From an uncultured Prevotellaceae bacterium (GTDB taxonomy: Bacteria; Bacteroidota; Bacteroidia; Bacteroidales; Bacteroidaceae), in NCBI GenBank assembly GCA_902784755.1, contig CACZVX010000023.1, forward strand, positions 1-43,085: 43,085 nt of DNA, in the 5' to 3' direction. This document shows, in pieces, positions 28,678-36,559 of this stretch; the stretch's first letter is position 1, and every line of letters starts with the position of its first letter. The position numbers and the translations under genes were made by a program. The notes under the pieces are model-generated. The model was not told the origin of the DNA and did not search any database. It saw only the letters and a program-made list of their open reading frames with translations.

Positions 28678-29829
28678 ATGGGTAAAAGGATAGAATTATT
28701 ACTGTTGTTGTGTTGTCTTTTGTGCACTTCGTGCTTTAAGGATGAACCACTCAATGATGAGTGCGATATTGAAGCCGCCTATGTACATGTGGATGATTTG
28801 AATTCTGTTTTCTATAGTGCAAAGGATACATTGGTCTCTGTACTATATACCAGCGACAAAGTGGTGTTTAACGTGCGCCGTACGGCAGATGTGAAGAATC
28901 TCGCACCTGTGTTTAAGATTACGGATGGTGCTACGATTCAACCGGCCAATGGTTCTGTTCAAGACTTCACAAATCCAGTTACCTATACCGTAACCTCCCA
29001 GAACGGCCAGTATAAGCGTACCTATACCGTGGAATTCAGTAAGCAAACTCGAATGGTGAGCGATATATTGAAGTTTGACTTCGAGAATTATTGCATAGAC
29101 CGTAAGTACGGATCATTTTACGAGTGGTTTGAATTGGACGAAGATGGTAAGGAATGGTCCCGCTCGTGGGCCAATGGCAATCTCGGGTTCGGACTTTCCG
29201 GCGGTGGAACGGATCCCGACAAGTACCCCACAACGGTAGAGAAGAACGGATACGAGGGAGCGGCTTTGAAACTGGTTACCTGTTCTACGGGTGTCTTTGG
29301 CGCAATGGCTAAGAAATACATTGCTGCCGGTAATCTGTTTCTTGGTGAGTTCGACCTCTCCGTGGCAACGACGGATGCTATGAGGTCAACGCGCTTCGGT
29401 GTGAAATTTGACCGTAAGCCGATAAAAATAACTGGCTATTATCAGTACAAGCCGGGCAGTCCTTTCAAAGATGCCCAGAACAACGACGTTGCAGGTCGCA
29501 TTGATAAGGGTGATGTCTATGCTGTCTTCTATCGTAATGAAGACGAGAATGGCAAAGATGTCATTCTGTACGGTGATGATGTGCTGACGAATCGGCATAT
29601 TTTGGCGATAGCCCGGATTGAGAATATGCAGCCCGCCAGTGAGTGGACACCTTTCGAGATTCCTTTTGTTTATACCAAGGATGTTGATCTCGACTTGTTG
29701 GAAGGCAATGGTTATAACCTGACGGTATGCTTCTCGTCGAGCGTTGACGGTGCTAAATTTGAAGGTGCTCTGGGGAGCACGTTGCTGATAGACAAAGTGA
29801 GAATCTATTGTGAGGAGGAGGCTGAATGA
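28678..29829 (+). CDS. Lipoprotein with PCMD domain
   Basis: A 383-residue lipoprotein: the N-terminus MGKRIELLLLLCCLLCTSC has a lipobox ending at C19. An Ig-like segment (about 30-125) with the phrase QDFTNPVTYTVTSQNG resembles DUF5018-type beta domains. The rest (FDFENY, KITGYYQYKPGSPF, IARIENM, FSSSVDGAKFEGALGSTLLIDKV) matches the PCMD putative carbohydrate metabolism domain, a jelly-roll-like fold found in Bacteroidota surface proteins. Binding of a glycan is plausible but unproven. The stop overlaps the start of the next gene. Confidence 0.8.
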   Translation: MGKRIELLLLLCCLLCTSCFKDEPLNDECDIEAAYVHVDDLNSVFYSAKDTLVSVLYTSDKVVFNVRRTADVKNLAPVFKITDGATIQPANGSVQDFTNPVTYTVTSQNGQYKRTYTVEFSKQTRMVSDILKFDFENYCIDRKYGSFYEWFELDEDGKEWSRSWANGNLGFGLSGGGTDPDKYPTTVEKNGYEGAALKLVTCSTGVFGAMAKKYIAAGNLFLGEFDLSVATTDAMRSTRFGVKFDRKPIKITGYYQYKPGSPFKDAQNNDVAGRIDKGDVYAVFYRNEDENGKDVILYGDDVLTNRHILAIARIENMQPASEWTPFEIPFVYTKDVDLDLLEGNGYNLTVCFSSSVDGAKFEGALGSTLLIDKVRIYCEEEAE

Positions 29830-30587
29830 TGAAGAAACTGTCAATCATATTTTTTTGCATGCTGCTGTCGGCAGCGACAGTCCTAGGTGCAGAACGTGAA
29901 GAGAATTCAGACTGGCACATCAAGGGTAGGGTAGGCTACAGTATCGGAGGTACTGCTCCTATCGGAATGCCTGCCACCATCCGTAAACTCAATAAGTTTG
30001 AATTGAAGCCCAATCTTTCTGTTGGCGTGGATGTTCAGAAGAATTTCTGGGGGAATTGGGGCCTTCAAGGCGGTCTGCATTTCGAGAATAAGAGTATGAG
30101 CATTGATGCTACCGTAAAGTCTTACTATATGGACTTGGTGCGTGGTGGTCAGTCACTTGACGGAAGGTTTACAGGCCGTGTGATAACAGATGCCCGCCAA
30201 TGGATGTTCACGGTTCCCGTGAATGCTACCTTCCAGCCCTCCGATCGGGTTCTCCTTTATGCGGGTCCCTATCTTTCAGTTCTTACCAGTAAGAGTTTTG
30301 AAGGCAACGTGTACAACGGCTATCTGCGAAAAGGCGATCCTACGGGCGAGAAAGTGGAAATGGGCGAAGAGGAAAGCACACGCGGATATTATGACTTCAG
30401 TGATGATATGCGTCCGCTACAGTTTGGCCTGAATGTAGGCGCGGATTGGCGTGTGTGGCATCAGTTTGGCCTCTATGCCAATCTTTCATGGGGACTCTCG
30501 GGCGTGTTCAAGAGCGATTTCAAGACCGTGGAGCAGACGCTCTATCCCATCTATGGTACAATAGGAATAGTTTATCAAATCAAATAA
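29826..30587 (+). CDS. Outer-membrane beta-barrel protein, PorT-like
   Basis: A 253-residue protein with a signal peptide (1-21) and alternating amphipathic strands ending in an aromatic/hydrophobic strand (IGIVYQIK), as for 8-10-stranded barrels of the PorT/OmpW-like group. ATG at 29826 overlaps the upstream stop (ATGA), pointing to coupled translation. A second ATG at 29829 could also start it. It is the middle gene of the envelope operon. Confidence 0.75.
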   Translation: MMKKLSIIFFCMLLSAATVLGAEREENSDWHIKGRVGYSIGGTAPIGMPATIRKLNKFELKPNLSVGVDVQKNFWGNWGLQGGLHFENKSMSIDATVKSYYMDLVRGGQSLDGRFTGRVITDARQWMFTVPVNATFQPSDRVLLYAGPYLSVLTSKSFEGNVYNGYLRKGDPTGEKVEMGEEESTRGYYDFSDDMRPLQFGLNVGADWRVWHQFGLYANLSWGLSGVFKSDFKTVEQTLYPIYGTIGIVYQIK

Positions 30588-30590
30588 GGA

Positions 30591-31862
30591 ATGAAGAAAT
30601 TATATACACTTTTATTGATGACCATGCTGTCTCTGACAGCTTTTTCTCAATCAAACGAAAATACACAGATATTGAATGGTGGTTTTGAGGATTGGGGCGT
30701 ATATGCCAACAGTTCTTCTTCCTCTGCCGCAGAGCCCCGCTATTGGCACTCTTTCTCCAGTGCTTCCGGGACGTGGGCCTCACTGGCAGGAGAACATTGT
30801 TTTAAGAGCAAAGATGCGCATAGCGGTAATTATAGTGCCGAAATCCGTGCTACGAAAGTCTTTTTTAGTGTAGCCAATGGAACAATGACTACAGGCCGGC
30901 TGAATGCTGGTTCCACTCAGGCTGCTGATAAAAGCAATCATTCCGCAATGGATATGAGTGTAACAGAAAAAGACTTTAATGGCGATCCTTACTATCAGGT
31001 GCTTGAAGCCCGTCCTGATTCCGTCGTGTTCTGGGTGAAGTACTCTACGGGTAAGGCCGGCACATGCGCCAATATGAGTGCGTATATCACCGATGGCACT
31101 TACTATCAGGTACCCGAAGACAAAACCTATAATAATATTGTGGGAAAGGCTGAAAACCCCAACATCGAAGCCTGTTCGGAATGGACACGCATTAGCGTAC
31201 CTTTCACATACACTGATAACGGTCTGGAGCCGAAAGCCATCATGTTGACCTTCTCCACTTGTGCCAAACCTGGTGAAGGCAAGGGCGACGAAGTGCTGCT
31301 CGTCGATGATGTGGAACTCATTTACAAGTCATCTGTAACTCCGGATAACCCTGATAATCCCGACACTCCTGTAACTCCGGAAAACCCTGATAATCCGGAT
31401 GATCCCGATACTCCAGATACCCCCGACACGCCTGAGGATTCTGGCGTTTCCTATACTGACGACTTGGTGGTGTCCGTCGCAAATGTTGACGGCAACGAGG
31501 AGTCAACAACCATTCCTGCAAGCACGATCAATATCAGCCAGAACAGTGATGGCTCCTATAAACTCTCCATCAAGAACTTCGCATTGGGTCCAGGCATGGT
31601 GCTGGGCGACGTTGTGATCAATTTGGATGCCAAGTTTACTGCTGATAAACTCTATGCTCTGATTGACCTGAATGTTACGCTTCTCAATCAAGTGGTCAAT
31701 GTCGTCTTTGGCAGTCCCTTTACGGAGACAGCTATAGACCATGTTACGGTGAAAAATCATTCTGTGGTTGATCAGGTTTACGGAATAGGCGGTCAGCGCG
31801 TCAGTCGTCCCGCCGCCCCCGGTCTCTACATCATCAACGGTAAGAAAGTCATTATTAAATAG
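30591..31862 (+). CDS. Secreted PCMD/calycin-like protein with T9SS-like tail
   Basis: A 423-residue protein. Residues 1-19 form a signal peptide; about 25-240 form a second PCMD-type domain (NGGFEDW at the start, VLLVDDVELIY at the end). A linker of about 35 Asp/Pro/Thr-rich residues (TPDNPDNPDTP-type) follows, then a calycin-like beta-barrel domain (YTDDLVVSVANVDGN to FGSPF). The tail (YGIGGQRV, GLYIINGKKVIIK) resembles type 9 sorting tails and matches the LRR protein at 441-1337. It starts 3 bases after the barrel gene, so the three genes form one operon. Role inferred as surface display of a glycan- or ligand-binding protein. Confidence 0.78.
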   Translation: MKKLYTLLLMTMLSLTAFSQSNENTQILNGGFEDWGVYANSSSSSAAEPRYWHSFSSASGTWASLAGEHCFKSKDAHSGNYSAEIRATKVFFSVANGTMTTGRLNAGSTQAADKSNHSAMDMSVTEKDFNGDPYYQVLEARPDSVVFWVKYSTGKAGTCANMSAYITDGTYYQVPEDKTYNNIVGKAENPNIEACSEWTRISVPFTYTDNGLEPKAIMLTFSTCAKPGEGKGDEVLLVDDVELIYKSSVTPDNPDNPDTPVTPENPDNPDDPDTPDTPDTPEDSGVSYTDDLVVSVANVDGNEESTTIPASTINISQNSDGSYKLSIKNFALGPGMVLGDVVINLDAKFTADKLYALIDLNVTLLNQVVNVVFGSPFTETAIDHVTVKNHSVVDQVYGIGGQRVSRPAAPGLYIINGKKVIIK

Positions 31863-31899
31863 TACATAGAATTAAATAGTACACAGAGACACAGAGACT

Positions 31900-31949
31900 A
31901 AAAACGAAAAACGAAGGACGAAAAACGAAAGACAAAAGACAAAAGACAA
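31900..31949 (+). repeat. Seven tandem degenerate heptamers
   Basis: AAAAACG-type and AAAGACA-type units repeat with exact period seven; the AC dinucleotide falls at 31904, 31911, 31918, 31925, 31932, 31939 and 31946. Two copies of ACACAGAG precede it. The gap 31863-32183 holds this, the minihairpin array and the 42 bp module. Confidence 0.7.
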
Positions 31950-31954
31950 GAGAA

Positions 31955-32046
31955 GTCATAGTCATCGTCATAGTCTTTTAACCAGCCACGAAGTGGCGCT
32001 TAAACAGTCCGAAGGACGCTTAAACAGCTGCGTAGCAGCGCTTAAC
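31955..32046 (+). repeat. Tandem minihairpin array, copy 2
   Basis: GCCAC-gaa-GTGGC (31985-31997), GTCC-gaa-GGAC (32007-32017) and GCTGC-gta-GCAGC (32027-32039) are joined by GCTTAAACA linkers after a (GTCATA)n head. It is the reverse-oriented twin of 2445-2541. The third stem differs from copy 1 by a paired change (T-A to C-G). Confidence 0.85.
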
Positions 32047-32118
32047 CCTTTATAAGGTCATAGTCATAGAAAAAAATAACTCTGTGTCTCAGTGTCTCTG
32101 TGTACCATTAAATAAAAA

Positions 32119-32160
32119 CCCTGCTTTAGAGCCGCCCCTTACCAAGGGGCTCAAAACGTC
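32119..32160 (+). repeat. 42 bp hairpin module, copy 2
   Basis: It matches 2645-2686 at 40 of 42 positions and holds the stem CCCCTT-acc-AAGGGG. It ends 23 bases before the DUF3467 gene. Confidence 0.75.
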
Positions 32161-32183
32161 ATCGTTTAAAAAAAAGTTTCAAT

Positions 32184-32501
32184 ATGGCAGACAATAATCA
32201 GAACAATGGACAGTTGCAACTGGAACTGTCACCGGATGTGGCTCAGGGCGAATATTCCAATCTCGCCATGATTATCCACTCCCATTCAGAGTTTATCCTC
32301 GATTTCGCAGCCATGCTCCCCGGACTGCAGAAGGCTAAGGTCAAGAGCCGTGTCATCCTGGCCCCTGAGCATGCCAAGCGACTGTTAGCCGCCCTGCAGG
32401 AAAACATCATGCGCTATGAGCAGGAATACGGGAGAATTGAGATCCCCAACCAGCCTTTGCGCACAGCAACACCCTTCGGGACACCCAAAGGCGACGCATA
32501 A
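32184..32501 (+). CDS. DUF3467 protein
   Basis: A 105-residue protein of the DUF3467 family, with the typical core GEYSNLAMIIHSHSEFILDFAAMLPG and KSRVILAPEHAKRLLAALQENI. Its function is unknown. In Bacteroidales it sits between rpoC and rpsL, which suggests a role linked to transcription or translation; here it stays next to rpsL while rpoC is 4.8 kb away. A terminator follows at 32523-32562. Confidence 0.9.
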   Translation: MADNNQNNGQLQLELSPDVAQGEYSNLAMIIHSHSEFILDFAAMLPGLQKAKVKSRVILAPEHAKRLLAALQENIMRYEQEYGRIEIPNQPLRTATPFGTPKGDA

Positions 32502-32522
32502 TGTGGTTTAAAAATCGTTAAC

Positions 32523-32562
32523 AAAGGCTATACTTTGCTAAATGTTGGCAAGTGTAGCCTTT
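32523..32562 (+). terminator. Terminator of the DUF3467 gene
   Basis: AAAGGCTA (32523-32530) pairs with TAGCCTTT (32555-32562), followed by TTGGC. It separates DUF3467 from the rpsL promoter. Confidence 0.65.
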
Positions 32563-32601
32563 TTGGCTTTTATTAAATTAGGTGTTTTCAAAGAAAGTTC
32601 G

Positions 32602-32609
32602 TACCTTTG
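32602..32609 (+). promoter_or_regulatory. -7 box of the str operon
   Basis: TACCTTTG lies 85 bases before the rpsL ATG at 32695. A -33 of TTAG at 32578-32581 with a 20-base spacer is possible. Confidence 0.6.
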
Positions 32610-32694
32610 CACCCCAAAATGGTCCTTAGGGGCTATTGTGCACATACTCGAATACAAATAAAAATATATATATAAATTAAAAAAGTAAAGTAAA

Positions 32695-33075
32695 ATGCCT
32701 ACAATTTCACAATTGGTAAGAAAAGGCAGAAAGGCGCTTGTTGACAAGAGCAAGTCGCCCGCTTTGGACAGCTGTCCTCAGCGTCGTGGCGTTTGTGTGC
32801 GCGTGTACACAACGACCCCGAAGAAGCCAAATTCGGCTATGCGCAAGGTAGCCCGTGTTCGTTTGACTAACCAGAAGGAAGTCAACAGTTACATTCCCGG
32901 TGAGGGACACAACCTGCAGGAGCACTCTATCGTGCTGGTGCGTGGTGGTCGTGTAAAGGACCTTCCCGGTGTACGTTATCACATCGTACGTGGTACATTG
33001 GATACCGCTGGTGTTGCTAACCGCACACAGCGCCGCTCCAAGTACGGTGCCAAGCGTCCAAAGGCTAAGAAGTAA
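32695..33075 (+). CDS. rpsL: 30S ribosomal protein S12
   Basis: A 126-residue decoding-centre protein. The streptomycin-sensitive form is seen: lysines at 43 (TTPKKPNS) and 87 (GRVKDLPG) are intact. First gene of the str operon, followed by an unusually long 187-base spacer before rpsG. Confidence 0.97.
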   Translation: MPTISQLVRKGRKALVDKSKSPALDSCPQRRGVCVRVYTTTPKKPNSAMRKVARVRLTNQKEVNSYIPGEGHNLQEHSIVLVRGGRVKDLPGVRYHIVRGTLDTAGVANRTQRRSKYGAKRPKAKK

Positions 33076-33092
33076 TTAGCCGGAAAAGAAAA

Positions 33093-33207
33093 AGTGCCCA
33101 GCTACTGCTGGAGATAGCGGGAGCGGGGCACTCCTTCAAACTAAAACAAAACATTTTGCTGGAGAATTGTTAACGACAGGTTGAGTAAACGCCCGGGAGC
33201 GGGTGTT
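33093..33207 (+). promoter_or_regulatory. Two hairpins in the rpsL-rpsG spacer
   Basis: AGTGCCC (33093-33099) with GGGCACT (33126-33132), enclosing CCAGC-tact-GCTGG, and AACGCCC (33188-33194) with GGGTGTT (33201-33207). Both right arms are led by GGGAGCGGG. In E. coli S7 represses its own operon by binding this intercistronic spacer, so an S7-binding role is a reasonable inference. Confidence 0.5.
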
Positions 33208-33262
33208 GAAGAACAAAGAAACAGACAACCCCAAGCAGAATAAAAAATAATAAATAAGCAAA

Positions 33263-33739
33263 ATGAGAAAAGCAAAACCAAAGAAGCGCGTGATCCTTCC
33301 AGATCCCGTCTTCAACGACCAGAAGGTCTCAAAATTCGTGAATCATCTGATGTATGACGGTAAGAAGAATACATCTTATGAAATTTTCTACAAAGCTCTT
33401 GACATTGTGAAGGAGAAGATGAGTAATGAGGAGAAGTCAGCTCTCGAAATCTGGAAGCAGGCCCTCGACAACATTACCCCTCAGGTGGAGGTGAAGAGCC
33501 GCCGTATTGGTGGTGCCACATTCCAGGTTCCTACAGAAATCCGTCCCGACCGTAAGGAGAGCGTTTCAATGAAGAACATGATCCAGTTTGCACGTAAGCG
33601 TGGTGGTAAGTCTATGGCCGACCGTCTCGCTGCAGAGATTATGGACGCTTACAACAGTCAGGGTGGCGCTTTCAAGCGTAAGGAAGACATGCACCGCATG
33701 GCCGAAGCTAACCGTGCTTTTGCTCACTTCAGATTCTAA
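33263..33739 (+). CDS. rpsG: 30S ribosomal protein S7
   Basis: A 158-residue primary 16S rRNA-binding protein of the 30S head. It contains the conserved [24 protein letters not shown] and ends NRAFAHFRF. Normal length. It is followed by fusA after 51 bases. Confidence 0.97.
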   Translation: MRKAKPKKRVILPDPVFNDQKVSKFVNHLMYDGKKNTSYEIFYKALDIVKEKMSNEEKSALEIWKQALDNITPQVEVKSRRIGGATFQVPTEIRPDRKESVSMKNMIQFARKRGGKSMADRLAAEIMDAYNSQGGAFKRKEDMHRMAEANRAFAHFRF

Positions 33740-33790
33740 TAGATAAGGTAAAAAGGTTATATTAAGTTACAAGGGTAAATTAAAAACACA

Positions 33791-35920
33791 ATGGCAAAGC
33801 ACGATTTACATTTGACGCGCAACATCGGTATTATGGCTCACATCGATGCCGGTAAGACCACCACCTCTGAGCGCATTCTGTTCTATACAGGTAAGACGCA
33901 CAAGATTGGTGAGGTCCACGATGGTGGCGCAACCATGGACTGGATGGCTCAGGAGCAGGAGCGCGGTATTACTATTACATCCGCTGCTACCACTTGCTTC
34001 TGGAACTATAATAACAGCCAATATAAAATCAACCTGATCGACACTCCGGGACACGTGGACTTCACTGCTGAGGTGGAGCGCTCTCTGCGTGTGCTCGATG
34101 GAGCCGTGGCTACCTACTGTGCAGTGGGTGGCGTGCAGCCCCAGTCAGAGACCGTTTGGCGTCAGGCTGACAAATATAATGTTCCCCGTCTGGGCTACGT
34201 CAACAAGATGGACCGTTCCGGTGCCAACTATTACGACGTGCTGCAGCAGATGAAGGACGTTTTGGGTGCAAATCCTGTATCTCTGGTTATTCCTATCGGT
34301 CAGGAAGAGACCTTCAAGGGCGTGGTTGACCTGCTCAAGATGAAGGCCATCATCTGGCACGATGAGACACAGGGCGCTGAGTTCGAGATCGATGAGATTC
34401 CCGATGACCTCAAGGACGAGGCTCAGGAGTGGCGCGACAAGCTGGTCGAGACCGCTGCTGAATTCGACGAGGCTCTCATGGAGAAGTTCTTCGACGATCC
34501 TAACTCCATCACCGAGGAAGAACTGATTGCCGCTATCCGCAAGGGTACCATCGCAATGGAGTGTGTTCCCATGCTCTGCGGTTCCTCCTTCAAGAACAAG
34601 GGCGTTCAGACCCTGCTCGACTATGTTTGCGCATTCCTGCCTTCTCCAGTCGACACACCTGCTATCGTAGGTGAGAATCCCGACACCGGCGAAGAGGAAG
34701 ACCGCAAGCCTTCTGAGGACGAGCCCACATCGGCTCTGGCTTTCAAGATTGCTACCGACCCCTATGTAGGCCGTCTGGTATTCTTCCGCGTTTACTCCGG
34801 TAAGGTGGAGGCTGGTTCTTATGTGTACAACACCCGTTCCGGCAAGAAGGAGCGCGTTAGCCGTCTGTTCCAGATGCACTCAAACAAGCAGAATCCTATG
34901 GAAAGCATCGACGCCGGTGATATCGGTGCAGGTGTAGGTTTCAAGGATATCCGCACGGGTGACACCCTCTGCGATGAGAATCACCCCATTGTGCTCGAAA
35001 ACATCACCTTCCCCGACACTGTGATCTCTATCGCAGTAGAGCCCAAGAGCCAGGCCGACATTGCCAAGCTCGACAACGGACTCGCCAAGCTTGCTGAGGA
35101 AGACCCCACCTTCACCGTGCATACCGACGAGCAGAGCGGTCAGACCGTTATCTCTGGTATGGGTGAGCTCCACCTCGACATCATCATCGACCGTCTGAAG
35201 CGTGAGTTCAAGGTAGAGTGCAACCAGGGTAAGCCACAGGTGAACTACAAGGAAGCCATCACCAAGACCGTTGAGAACCATCGTGAGGTTTACAAGAAGC
35301 AGTCTGGTGGTCGCGGTAAGTTCGCTGACATCATCGTCAACGTAGGTCCCGTTGATCCCGACTGGGATATCAAGGAGAATGGCGGCCTGCAGTTCATCAA
35401 TGAGGTGAAGGGTGGTAACGTGCCTAAGGAATTCATCCCCTCCGTACAGAAGGGCTTCGAGGATGCCATGAAGAACGGTGTTCTGGGTGGCTATCCCATG
35501 GATTCTCTGAAGGTGGTGCTCATCGATGGTTCTTTCCATCCTGTTGACTCCGACCAGCTCTCCTTCGAACTCGCTGCCCGTTTCGCTTACAAGGCAGTTT
35601 GCCAGAAGGCCGGCCCCGTGCTGATGGAGCCTATCATGAAACTCGAAGTTGTTACTCCTGAGGAGAACATGGGTGACGTGATCGGTGACCTCAACAAGCG
35701 CCGTGGTCAGGTGGAAGGTATGGAAGAAGGCCGCAGCGGTGGCCGTATCATCAAGGCTATGGTTCCCCTGGCTGAGATGTTCGGTTATGTAACCGCCCTG
35801 CGTACCATCACCTCCGGACGTGCTACCAGTTCAATGGAGTACGACCATCACGCTCCGCTGTCTTCAAGCATTGCCAAGACCGTGCTCGAAGAGATCAAGG
35901 GACGCGTGGACCTCGTGTAA
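33791..35920 (+). CDS. fusA: Elongation factor G
   Basis: A 709-residue translocation GTPase. [15 protein letters not shown] (G1 near 17-24), [17 protein letters not shown] and NKMDRSG are all present, followed by domains II-V. The position in the str operon marks it as the canonical EF-G. Downstream lies a 139-base spacer with a heptamer repeat and a hairpin. Confidence 0.97.
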   Translation: MAKHDLHLTRNIGIMAHIDAGKTTTSERILFYTGKTHKIGEVHDGGATMDWMAQEQERGITITSAATTCFWNYNNSQYKINLIDTPGHVDFTAEVERSLRVLDGAVATYCAVGGVQPQSETVWRQADKYNVPRLGYVNKMDRSGANYYDVLQQMKDVLGANPVSLVIPIGQEETFKGVVDLLKMKAIIWHDETQGAEFEIDEIPDDLKDEAQEWRDKLVETAAEFDEALMEKFFDDPNSITEEELIAAIRKGTIAMECVPMLCGSSFKNKGVQTLLDYVCAFLPSPVDTPAIVGENPDTGEEEDRKPSEDEPTSALAFKIATDPYVGRLVFFRVYSGKVEAGSYVYNTRSGKKERVSRLFQMHSNKQNPMESIDAGDIGAGVGFKDIRTGDTLCDENHPIVLENITFPDTVISIAVEPKSQADIAKLDNGLAKLAEEDPTFTVHTDEQSGQTVISGMGELHLDIIIDRLKREFKVECNQGKPQVNYKEAITKTVENHREVYKKQSGGRGKFADIIVNVGPVDPDWDIKENGGLQFINEVKGGNVPKEFIPSVQKGFEDAMKNGVLGGYPMDSLKVVLIDGSFHPVDSDQLSFELAARFAYKAVCQKAGPVLMEPIMKLEVVTPEENMGDVIGDLNKRRGQVEGMEEGRSGGRIIKAMVPLAEMFGYVTALRTITSGRATSSMEYDHHAPLSSSIAKTVLEEIKGRVDLV

Positions 35921-35923
35921 AAA

Positions 35924-36015
35924 AGTTAAAAGTGAAGAGTGAAGAGTGAAGAATCTTCTTCCGCTCTTCACTTCCTCCATAAACGCTGTTGAGCAAATGA
36001 CTCTTTAGCAGCGTT
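35924..36015 (+). repeat. Heptamer repeat and hairpin between fusA and rpsJ
   Basis: AGTTAAA then three AGTGAAG units (35924-35951), mirrored loosely by CTCTTCACTTC near 35964. A second stem AACGCTG (35982-35988) with CAGCGTT (36009-36015) lies 44 bases ahead of rpsJ. Confidence 0.7.
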
Positions 36016-36059
36016 AGCATAATAAAACAGTTAAATCATTAAAATTTTAAATTGAAATT

Positions 36060-36365
36060 ATGAGTCAGAAAATTCGCATCAAGCTGAAGAGCTACGACCA
36101 CCAGTTGGTTGACAAGTCAGCAGAGAAGATTGTGAAGGCCGTGAAGGCAACAGGCGCTATCGTTAGCGGTCCTATTCCCCTCCCAACTCACAAGCGTATT
36201 TACACCGTAAACCGCTCTACCTTCGTAAACAAGAAGGCTCGTGAGCAGTTCCAGCTGTCAGACTACAAGCGTCTGATCGACATCTACAGCTCAACCGCTA
36301 AGACCGTTGACGCTTTGATGAAGCTCGAACTCCCGAGTGGTGTGGAAGTTGAAATTAAGGTATAA
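36060..36365 (+). CDS. rpsJ: 30S ribosomal protein S10
   Basis: A 101-residue S10 (NusE) with the signature [17 protein letters not shown]. It also acts in antitermination with NusB. In most Bacteroidales rplC and the rest of the S10 cluster follow; here a strong terminator does. The last part of the gene (36279-36311) has a near copy at 40224-40256. Confidence 0.97.
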   Translation: MSQKIRIKLKSYDHQLVDKSAEKIVKAVKATGAIVSGPIPLPTHKRIYTVNRSTFVNKKAREQFQLSDYKRLIDIYSSTAKTVDALMKLELPSGVEVEIKV

Positions 36366-36385
36366 TTTGTCCTTTATCCATAAAT

Positions 36386-36414
36386 AGCGCAACCGATAAT
36401 CGTTCGGTTGCGCT
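36386..36414 (+). terminator. Terminator of the str operon after rpsJ
   Basis: AGCGCAACCGA (36386-36396) and TCGGTTGCGCT (36404-36414) form a perfect 11 bp stem followed by GTTTTTTC. This ends the ribosomal operon at rpsJ. Confidence 0.88.
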
Positions 36415-36559
36415 GTTTTTTCTTGATTCGCGATTCTTTGGTGGTCGGTTATGATGAGCGTCCATCTAATCTGTTGAAAATGCCGGGCTCTTCTTTTGGG
36501 GTATGGCATTTTGATGTTAAGTGGAGAGAAAAATCTATCTACTATAAACCATTAATGAA

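Noticed and set aside
31955-32046. CRISPR array
   Set aside because: The units are self-complementary hairpins with a 9-base linker; there are only three, no spacers and no cas genes.
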